Positions 1-4,594 of a stretch of DNA of 5,490 bases are shown piece by piece. The position numbers were made by a program, and so were the translations under genes. The stretch comes from Treponema sp. (GTDB lineage Bacteria > Spirochaetota > Spirochaetia > Treponematales > Treponemataceae). Numbering within the stretch: the stretch's first letter is position 1; every line of letters starts with the position of its first letter. Location: the NCBI GenBank assembly GCA_023231445.1, contig JALNVF010000174.1, positions 1 to 5,490 on the forward strand, written 5' to 3'. Below the pieces are notes generated by a model that ran no database searches, was not told the DNA's origin, and saw only the letters and a list, made by a program, of their open reading frames with translations.

Positions 1-212
1 GAAACAGCGTCCATCCATTCTACCGGTTTTTCATCAGATGACTGCGGAAGTATTCTGCGCGCTGCCTCGGGACAACTTGTTGTCCAGTCGAAAGCCGGAT
101 AAGGACCGTATGGCGGTATATCCCGCCAGAACCAGGGGCAGGCTCTGCACGATTTTACTTCCTGTACCAGTGCTGTTTCTTCTGATTCTGCTCTATCCTT
201 TTTCTTTCCCAT
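1..212 (-). CDS. Hypothetical protein with CxxC motif, N-terminal part (runs off left edge)
   Basis: Reading the minus strand from the ATG at 212-210 gives 70 uninterrupted codons to the window edge, so the gene is 3'-truncated here. The N-terminus is charged (MGKKKDRAESEE). It is followed by a cysteine motif (C22-x2-C25, 'CRACPWFW'), a proline/tyrosine-rich stretch ('IPPYGPYPAF', about 32-41) and a third cysteine, C47. A GAGG Shine-Dalgarno lies at 221-218, 5 nt before the ATG, and a TATAAT -10 box lies upstream; both support a real start. No signal peptide or membrane segment is visible. The paired cysteines could bind zinc or an Fe-S cluster; N-terminal CxxC pairs occur, for example, in family 4 uracil-DNA glycosylases. 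The rest of the fragment does not clearly match that family, so I assign no function. A plus-strand reading frame over 38-319 appears to be a shadow of this gene. Confidence 0.72.
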   Translation of the reverse strand, partial: MGKKKDRAESEETALVQEVKSCRACPWFWRDIPPYGPYPAFDWTTSCPEAARRILPQSSDEKPVEWMDAV

Positions 213-217
213 ATAAA

Positions 218-221
218 CCTC
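218..221 (-). promoter_or_regulatory. Shine-Dalgarno of the left-edge gene
   Basis: GAGG on the minus strand ends 5 nt before the ATG at 212. It decides the start of a gene whose other end is outside the window. Confidence 0.6.
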
Positions 222-235
222 GCTCAGAATACGTT

Positions 236-266
236 ATTATATTCAGACAGCTGATGACTGTGTCAT
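236..266 (-). promoter_or_regulatory. Sigma70-type promoter of the left-edge gene
   Basis: A perfect TATAAT -10 box lies at 241-236. A five-of-six -35 box (ATGACA, 266-261) lies 19 nt upstream, a slightly long spacing. The predicted transcript start is near 229, giving a short leader of about 17 nt that contains the SD. The -35 box sits inside the inverted repeat at 251-269, which suggests regulation by a repressor or activator. Confidence 0.5.
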
Positions 267-269
267 CAG
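251..269. promoter_or_regulatory. Perfect 8-bp inverted repeat, candidate operator
   Basis: The arms CTGATGAC (251-258) and GTCATCAG (262-269) are exact reverse complements around the 3-nt centre TGT. The 19-bp site covers the -35 region of the promoter for the minus-strand left-edge gene. Size and symmetry fit a dimeric transcription factor; the factor is not identifiable from this window. It is not followed by a T-tract on either strand, which argues against a simple terminator. An overlapping alternative pairing exists between 257-263 and 275-281. Confidence 0.45.
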
Positions 270-300
270 ATAGTACACAGTATGTCTTTACTATTGTAAC

Positions 301-317
301 ACCATCCTATGGTTTTT
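301..317 (+). other. Small hairpin with short T-run between the MATE gene and the left-edge gene
   Basis: ACCAT (301-305) and ATGGT (309-313) pair around CCT, with T at 313-317 on the plus strand. It lies about 30 bases past the MATE stop codon, but the T-run is on the strand opposite to that gene. It is therefore at best a weak or wrongly oriented terminator. No strong intrinsic terminator for the MATE gene was found in 222-344, so read-through into the left-edge gene is possible. Confidence 0.2.
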
Positions 318-344
318 AAAAAGAAGATGTGCAAAGAATACGTT

Positions 345-1703
345 TCATTTTTTCTGAGCGTCGTTCAGTATTGCCTTGAAGTTTGCAATAAACAAAATTG
401 TGCAGACGGTAACCGATATGCAGTCCGATACAGGTTCCGCGATATAAATACTTTCCGCTTTTCCGGTTATTGCGGGCAGTATAAGGGCGAGCGGAACAAG
501 AAGTACGACTTTCCGTAAAAGAGCGATGATAATCGACAGCTTCGCCTGACCGAGTGCGACAAAAACTGACTGCAATGCCATCTGTATACCGAACAGCATC
601 ATGCCAGTCATGAACAACGGCATTGTTTTGACTATGAATGCGGTAAGAGCCTCGTCATTCGTAAAAATATGAACATACAGAGCAGGATGAATAAGCGCAA
701 CCGAAACAATCAGCATACTGCACGATTCGAGCAGTATAACAAGATACCTGACAGTTTTTTTAACCCGGTCAGTTTGTCCGGCTCCGTAATTGTAACTGAC
801 TACCGGCTGGATGCCCTGTGAAAATCCTCCGGCAGGAACAGTTGCAAACTGCATGACAGCCTGCATCACGGTCAGTGCACCGACATATAAATCTCCGCCG
901 TATTTCTGGAGCCCGCTGTTCATGACAATCGAAATAAGTGCTTCTGTTGCCTGCATGACGAAAGGTGATACTCCGAGTGATATCATAGGTACAATAATGC
1001 GTCCGTCCGGACGCATATATTTTTTTTCGAGTTTAAGCGTTGCTCTGCCGGAAAAAAGAAAGTGAAGCACCCACAGGGCACTTACGGCTTGAGAAATAAC
1101 CGTAGCCAGTGCAGCTCCGCGAACTCCCATACCGAATACAAAAATAAACAGCGGATCTAGTATGATATTCAGTATTGCACCTATTGCAACAGACAGCATT
1201 GCCGTTTTTGCGTTTCCCTGTGCGGTTATAAAGGTATTAAGTCCTACAGAAATTTGTACGAACAATGTTCCACACAGATAAATACTCAGATATTGATCCG
1301 CATAGGGAAAGGTAACACTGCTTGCTCCAATAAGAAAAAGAAAACGATGTTTTAACGGGAAAAAAACAATGGTAAGAATGACAGCCATGAGTACGAGCAG
1401 CATAAATCCGTTTCCCAGAAATTCAGATGCGCGCTTTCTGTTTCCGCTTCCAAGCGCAATTGCCGCGAGAGGTGCACCCCCTCCGCCCACTATCGAGGCA
1501 AAAGCTGTTATTATAATGATAACCGGCAGTGCAAGTCCGACTCCGGTTAATGCCGCAGCTCCTGTTCCGCTGATATGGCCGATGTAACTGCGGTCGACAA
1601 TATTATACAGCAGATTTATTACCTGTGCTGCAAGCGTCGGCATACCCATTTTTATCATAAGCGGGAGGACAGGTTCTTTCCCAAGGCTTTCTTCTCGTGT
1701 CAT
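345..1703 (-). CDS. MATE family multidrug/cation efflux transporter
   Basis: This is a 452-residue polytopic inner-membrane protein of the usual MATE length, predicted to have twelve helices in two six-helix halves. It exports drugs or other organic cations in exchange for Na+ or H+. The N-terminus is typical of the DinF/MepA-like branch: MTREESLG, then 'NLLYNIVDRSYIGHI' (about 30-44), with an acidic D37 in the first helix. A glycine-rich turn 'SIVGGGGAP' follows. The second half carries the family signature 'QGIQPVVSYNYGAG' (about 296-309). The substrate cannot be read from sequence. I start at the ATG at 1703 because MTREES is the usual family start; an in-frame TTG at 1739 lacks an SD and coincides with a -35 box. 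There is no SD before the ATG either, and promoter geometry predicts a leaderless mRNA. The gene lies 49 bp downstream of the HD-GYP gene on the same strand and may also be reached by read-through. Confidence 0.93.
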   Translation of the reverse strand: MTREESLGKEPVLPLMIKMGMPTLAAQVINLLYNIVDRSYIGHISGTGAAALTGVGLALPVIIIITAFASIVGGGGAPLAAIALGSGNRKRASEFLGNGFMLLVLMAVILTIVFFPLKHRFLFLIGASSVTFPYADQYLSIYLCGTLFVQISVGLNTFITAQGNAKTAMLSVAIGAILNIILDPLFIFVFGMGVRGAALATVISQAVSALWVLHFLFSGRATLKLEKKYMRPDGRIIVPMISLGVSPFVMQATEALISIVMNSGLQKYGGDLYVGALTVMQAVMQFATVPAGGFSQGIQPVVSYNYGAGQTDRVKKTVRYLVILLESCSMLIVSVALIHPALYVHIFTNDEALTAFIVKTMPLFMTGMMLFGIQMALQSVFVALGQAKLSIIIALLRKVVLLVPLALILPAITGKAESIYIAEPVSDCISVTVCTILFIANFKAILNDAQKK

Positions 1704-1710
1704 GGCGGAC

Positions 1711-1739
1711 AGTGTATCACGTTCAAAAATGCATGACAA
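1711..1739 (-). promoter_or_regulatory. Promoter of the MATE gene, placed for a leaderless transcript
   Basis: TTGTCA (1739-1734, five of six matches to consensus), a 17-nt spacer, then TACACT (1716-1711, four of six). The ATG begins 7 nt after the -10 box, so the transcript should start at or one base before the A of the ATG. The spacing, and the CCGC in the 7-nt gap (1707-1704), are the same as at the mntH promoter. This rests on pattern matching only. Confidence 0.5.
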
Positions 1740-1752
1740 TCTGACTGTTCAG

Positions 1753-2742
1753 TTATATTGTTCCCGTTTCCACAAGCTCAACAAAATTTTTACCGAGAGC
1801 AGGATCAAACTGCGTTGCAAGGTTGTCGTTTATTATTCTGACCGCATCTTCCGGTTTCAGTGACTTTCTGTACGGTCTTGTAGAAGTCATTGCATCGTAG
1901 GAATCAGCAAGCGCAAGTATTCTGCTTCCAAGCGGAATATTTTCTCCTGCAAGTTTATCTGGATATCCTTCTCCGTCGTATCGTTCGTGATGATGTTTTG
2001 CAATAGTGATTATGTCTTTCAGACTGTCGAAAGGAGACAGTATCTGCGCAGTAATCACCGGATGCCGCCGCATAAGTTCTGTTTCTTCCGGCGTAAGTTT
2101 TCCCGGTTTATTAAGAATAGCTTCCGGAATACCGATTTTTCCTAAATCATGAAATTTTGCTGCAAGCGCTACGTCTGAAAAAAGTTTTGCCTGACCAAAT
2201 ACTTCCTGTACGAACCGGCTGCTGATATGTGTAACTCGTTCCGAATGCCCTTTTGTGTAAATATCCTTTGCTTCAAGTGTATAAACAAGCGCATTCAATG
2301 ATTCAAAAAAAAGTGTGTCCAGCTTTTCTGTAAGACTTGATATCTCTAGTTTGAGCCGCTGATTGTAATTCCGATTCTCTTCCTCTGCCTTACATTTATC
2401 AGTAATATCTTTCGATACCACCATCGAACCAAGCATGTTTCCGTTTTGATCATGAATAGCCTGATAGGTGTTTTCATAAATACGGTCATTTTCGGTATCC
2501 GTAACCATTCTTCTGAAAACGCCTTTTTTTTCTTTCAGATATGTAAGTGCTCTGCTTACTTTTTCAAGCGAGGACGGTTTATGGCAGTCGAGTATACTTT
2601 TTCCGATCTTTTCTTCGCGGGAGATCTTCCGTATCTTTTCGGCGGCAGTATTTACAAAAACAATTTTGTTGTCGTTGCCGGCAATAATAATACCGTCGGG
2701 AAAAGATTCCATTGTGGCTTCGAATAAATTGCTGTCATTCAT
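1753..2742 (-). CDS. PAS–HD-GYP cyclic-di-GMP phosphodiesterase
   Basis: This 329-residue cytoplasmic protein should hydrolyse c-di-GMP to pGpG/GMP under control of a sensory PAS domain. The PAS domain spans about 5-115 and ends in the typical 'GSMVVSKDIT'. A charged, probably coiled-coil linker covers about 116-150. The HD-GYP domain covers about 150-325 and carries H166, 'FHDLGKIGIP' (H198-D199), H227, 'HHHERYDGEGYP' (250-261) and 'ALADSYDAMTSTRPYR' (277-292). All metal and GYP signature residues I can check are present, so it should be active. The PAS contains a 'CHKPSS' motif (53-58) resembling the CHPP(K/R)S element of DUF438-type PAS domains; its ligand is unknown. I start at the ATG at 2742 because GGAGG lies 6 nt upstream; an in-frame TTG at 2781 has no SD and lies next to the probable -10 box. 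There are no membrane segments and no receiver domain, so the signal is presumably intracellular. Confidence 0.94.
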   Translation of the reverse strand: MNDSNLFEATMESFPDGIIIAGNDNKIVFVNTAAEKIRKISREEKIGKSILDCHKPSSLEKVSRALTYLKEKKGVFRRMVTDTENDRIYENTYQAIHDQNGNMLGSMVVSKDITDKCKAEEENRNYNQRLKLEISSLTEKLDTLFFESLNALVYTLEAKDIYTKGHSERVTHISSRFVQEVFGQAKLFSDVALAAKFHDLGKIGIPEAILNKPGKLTPEETELMRRHPVITAQILSPFDSLKDIITIAKHHHERYDGEGYPDKLAGENIPLGSRILALADSYDAMTSTRPYRKSLKPEDAVRIINDNLATQFDPALGKNFVELVETGTI

Positions 2743-2748
2743 ACCATG

Positions 2749-2753
2749 CCTCC
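2749..2753 (-). promoter_or_regulatory. Shine-Dalgarno of the HD-GYP gene
   Basis: GGAGG on the minus strand with a 6-nt gap to the ATG at 2742. It decides the start in favour of this ATG over the in-frame TTG at 2781. Confidence 0.75.
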
Positions 2754-2767
2754 ATCCTTCAAACAAA

Positions 2768-2776
2768 AGTATAACA
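2768..2776 (-). promoter_or_regulatory. Extended -10 promoter of the HD-GYP gene
   Basis: TG-T-TATACT (2776-2768) is an extended -10 element. No good -35 box lies at 16-19 nt; the only TTGTCA (2800-2795) is 21 nt away, too far for a normal promoter. The predicted transcript start is near 2761, giving a leader of about 19 nt that carries the GGAGG. Confidence 0.45.
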
Positions 2777-2799
2777 TTCAAATAGTGTATTTTCTGACA

Positions 2800-2813
2800 A
2801 TATAAAAAAATAT
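2800..2813. promoter_or_regulatory. A-tract flanked by ATAT in the divergent promoter region, UP-element-like
   Basis: ATAT-A6-ATAT lies at about -42 to -55 relative to the predicted mntH start and at about -39 to -52 relative to the HD-GYP start. That is where UP elements that contact the RNA polymerase alpha subunit sit. One tract could serve both divergent promoters. It is also weakly symmetric, so a regulator site is possible; no clear MntR/DtxR or Fur box was recognised. Confidence 0.3.
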
Positions 2814-2819
2814 CTACGC

Positions 2820-2848
2820 TTGACCGCGGATTCTGCCGGGACTATACT
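2820..2848 (+). promoter_or_regulatory. Strong sigma70-type promoter of mntH, placed for a leaderless transcript
   Basis: TTGACC (2820-2825, five of six), a spacer of exactly 17 nt, and TATACT (2843-2848, five of six). The ATG follows after 7 nt (TACCGCA), so transcription should begin at A2855 or at A2856 of the start codon. The TTG that would extend the reading frame upstream is the first half of this -35 box. Confidence 0.65.
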
Positions 2849-2855
2849 TACCGCA

Positions 2856-4091
2856 ATGAGTATACGTGAAAAAGGCAGAAAGATACTGGCTTTTCTTGGT
2901 CCCGGCTTTCTTGTTACGGTCGGTTTTATAGATCCGGGAAACTGGGCTACGAATATAGAGGGCGGATCGTCCTTCGGTTATGACCTTCTGTGGGTTATTA
3001 CGCTCAGTACGCTGATGCTCATCGTGATTCAGAGCATGGCGGCAAAACTGGGGATTGCAACCGGAAAATCGCTCGCATGCAATATCCGCGAAGGTTTTCC
3101 GAAACCTGCGGCGTCGGTTATCGGGGTGACCGTCGTTGCGGCCTGTGTCGCGACAGACGTTGCCGAACTTCTGGGCGGTGCCATCGGATTCAGACTGTTG
3201 TTTCACATGCCGTTATGGGCCGGGGCACTCGTAACGGTATTTCTTGAGGTCTTCCTTATTATAAGCCAGCGTTATCACCGCCTTGAACGCATCATTATGG
3301 GCTTTCTCGGTATTATTTCGCTGTGTTATGTCGCAGAGCTGGTGATTGTGAAACCTGACTGGAGTGCAGTACTGCCTGCCCTTGTAATTCCCCGGCTTAA
3401 CAGAAAAAGTATTTACATTGCCATGGGTATACTCGGCGCTGTAGTTATGCCGCACAATATATTTCTGCATTCGAACGTCATCCATTCCCGCGACTGGGGT
3501 ATTACTGACGAAAAGAAATATTCGCTGCTTAAATACGAACGTATTGATACCCTTTCTGCGATGGGCCTCGGACTTCTTGTAAATGCAGCCATGATAATTG
3601 TAGCTGCCCGTGTCTTTCATACGGGCGGTGTTGTGGTAACAAGTATAGAGGATGCTTCAAAAACGCTTGTACCGCTTGCAGGTCAGCTTGCAGCCTTTTT
3701 GTTTGCAGTTGCGCTTGTATTTTCCGGTGTAAGCTCGTCAGTTACTTCGTCAATGGCGGAAGTAAACGTGATAACAGGTTTCCTGGGGCAGCCGGAAGAT
3801 CCGAAAACACTGCTGTACCGGATATCTACGTTTATAACGGCCATTCCTTCGTTTATTCTGATTGTAATCGGTGTCGACACATATAAGATTCTGATTTTGA
3901 GTCAGGTTGTTCTGAGCATACAGCTTCCGTTTACACTTATACCCCTGCTCATTCTCTGCCGCCGCCGCCGTCTTATGGGACAGTTTACGAGCAGAAATAC
4001 GGAATTCATACTGGCTCTGCTTATTTCAATACTGGTCATAGTTCTGAACGTCTATCTGCTTTATTCCACAATTGCAGGAGGTAATGCCTGA
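2856..4091 (+). CDS. mntH: Nramp family Mn2+/Fe2+ importer (MntH type)
   Basis: This is a 411-residue inner-membrane, proton-coupled divalent metal importer, the usual bacterial Nramp length (about 11 helices). The metal site is intact: 'DPGN' in helix 1 (D26, N29) and 'VVMPHN' in helix 6 (M198, H200). The methionine that favours Mn2+/Fe2+ over Mg2+ and Ca2+ is present. 'VATDVAELLGGAIG' in helix 3 holds the proton-pathway acidic pair D101/E104. 'FIDPGNWATNIEGG' and 'SNVIHSR' are typical family text. I place the start at the ATG at 2856, which gives a short cytoplasmic N-terminus (MSIREKGRKI) as in relatives. The extra 12 residues from the TTG at 2820 would be encoded by the promoter. No SD precedes the ATG. 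The stop overlaps the usp start (TGATG), so both genes form one transcript. The symbol rests on family membership; whether Mn or Fe is the main substrate is not decided. Confidence 0.93.
   Translation: MSIREKGRKILAFLGPGFLVTVGFIDPGNWATNIEGGSSFGYDLLWVITLSTLMLIVIQSMAAKLGIATGKSLACNIREGFPKPAASVIGVTVVAACVATDVAELLGGAIGFRLLFHMPLWAGALVTVFLEVFLIISQRYHRLERIIMGFLGIISLCYVAELVIVKPDWSAVLPALVIPRLNRKSIYIAMGILGAVVMPHNIFLHSNVIHSRDWGITDEKKYSLLKYERIDTLSAMGLGLLVNAAMIIVAARVFHTGGVVVTSIEDASKTLVPLAGQLAAFLFAVALVFSGVSSSVTSSMAEVNVITGFLGQPEDPKTLLYRISTFITAIPSFILIVIGVDTYKILILSQVVLSIQLPFTLIPLLILCRRRRLMGQFTSRNTEFILALLISILVIVLNVYLLYSTIAGGNA
4076..4081 (+). promoter_or_regulatory. Shine-Dalgarno of the usp gene, inside the end of mntH
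   Basis: A full AGGAGG within the last codons of mntH, 9 nt before the ATG at 4091. It gives the stress protein a strong ribosome site of its own, in contrast to the SD-less upstream gene. Confidence 0.75.
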
Positions 4092-4495
4092 TGAGTCCGT
4101 TTTCGAATATTCTGGTACTGCTTGACTGTTCGTCCGTTGACGATGCCGTGGTGAATGAAGTTATTCGTATAGCTTCCTGCGGAAATGTACGAATAACGCT
4201 TGTCCATGTTGTTCATTCCCATACACTTGATCAGGATCGTGCACTCAGGGAGAAAAGCGGAGAATGCATGTCTGAACGTGTCCGTCAGTTTGCCGCGTCG
4301 TCGGTAAAAGCTGAACCTGTTTTTTTAAGCGGAGAACCGGAAACGGAACTTACCCGGTATATTAACGCCGGAACATATGATCTTGTCGCGATGGCAACTC
4401 ACGGGCATAAATTATTTCAGGATGTGCTTCTAGGCAGTGTTTCCGACTATTTAAAACATACGGTAAGCGTTCCGCTCCTGATGGTACGGGGTTGA
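4091..4495 (+). CDS. Universal stress protein (UspA family), ATP-binding type
   Basis: This is a single-domain cytoplasmic Usp of 134 residues, close to the usual 140. It opens with 'ILVLLDCS' carrying the nucleotide-contact aspartate D12. Near the end it has 'ATHG' (G105), nine residues, then 'GSV' (G115-S116-V117). This matches the G-2x-G-9x-G(S/T) ATP-binding pattern except that the first glycine is alanine, a common variant. The tail 'VSVPLLMVRG' is the last beta strand used for dimer contacts. Usp proteins bind ATP and modulate stress survival or partner proteins; the exact role here is unknown. The start overlaps the mntH stop by one base, so translation is probably coupled and the protein may tune or sense metal uptake; this is inference from context. 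A T10 tract follows the stop directly. Confidence 0.9.
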   Translation: MSPFSNILVLLDCSSVDDAVVNEVIRIASCGNVRITLVHVVHSHTLDQDRALREKSGECMSERVRQFAASSVKAEPVFLSGEPETELTRYINAGTYDLVAMATHGHKLFQDVLLGSVSDYLKHTVSVPLLMVRG

Positions 4496-4516
4496 ACCTG
4501 CAGGTGTTTTTTTTTT
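4496..4516 (+). terminator. Probable intrinsic terminator after mntH–usp
   Basis: A perfect palindrome ACCTGCAGGT (4496-4505) begins just after the usp stop codon. One G separates it from an uninterrupted run of ten T (4507-4516). The T-tract and position fit a terminator. The stem is weak, because only three base pairs form around a TGCA tetraloop, so termination may be partial. Confidence 0.45.
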
Positions 4517-4526
4517 ATAGAAAAAC

Positions 4527-4570
4527 TCATATAGTTTTAATATGAAAATGTCTATATAACTATATATAAG
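4527..4570 (+). promoter_or_regulatory. AT-rich promoter region of the EAL–CBS gene with inverted repeats
   Basis: The best promoter is ATGAAA (4542-4547), a 17-nt spacer, and TATAAG (4565-4570), predicting a start near 4577 and a leader of about 18 nt. TCATAT (4527-4532) and ATATGA (4540-4545) form an inverted repeat that partly overlaps the -35 box. ATATAGTT (4529-4536) and AACTATAT (4558-4565) form a second one across the spacer. These could be operators, but AT-rich sequence yields such repeats easily. Confidence 0.35.
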
Positions 4571-4583
4571 TGTTTTAATTCAG

Positions 4584-4587
4584 CGGA
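4584..4587 (+). promoter_or_regulatory. Shine-Dalgarno of the EAL–CBS gene
   Basis: GGAG with a 7-nt gap to the ATG at 4595. It fixes the start of the gene that runs off the right edge. Confidence 0.65.
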
Positions 4588-4594
4588 GTTCTGT

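Noticed and set aside
301..317. Hairpin plus T-run as terminator of the MATE gene
   Set aside because: The T-run follows the hairpin only on the plus strand, whereas the gene is on the minus strand; the stem has only five pairs.
38..319. Plus-strand reading frame of 93 codons at the left edge
   Set aside because: It lies opposite a better-supported minus-strand gene with SD and promoter, lacks an SD itself and has no recognisable motifs.
1704..1739. TTG at 1739 as start of the MATE protein
   Set aside because: No SD precedes it, the added residues MSCIFERDTLSA are not typical of the family, and the TTG is part of a -35 box.
2743..2781. TTG at 2781 as start of the HD-GYP protein
   Set aside because: The ATG at 2742 has a GGAGG at proper distance, while the TTG has none and overlaps promoter sequence.
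2824..2829. CCGCGG palindrome in the mntH promoter spacer as an operator
   Set aside because: Six bases are too short to support a binding site on their own.
2820..2855. TTG at 2820 as start of the Nramp protein
   Set aside because: No SD precedes it, and the TTG is the start of a near-consensus -35 box with a -10 box 17 nt further on.
2814..3880. Minus-strand and alternate-frame reading frames over mntH (for example 2814-3206, 3213-3620, 3683-3880)
   Set aside because: They are shadows of the Nramp gene, with no family motifs and no start signals.
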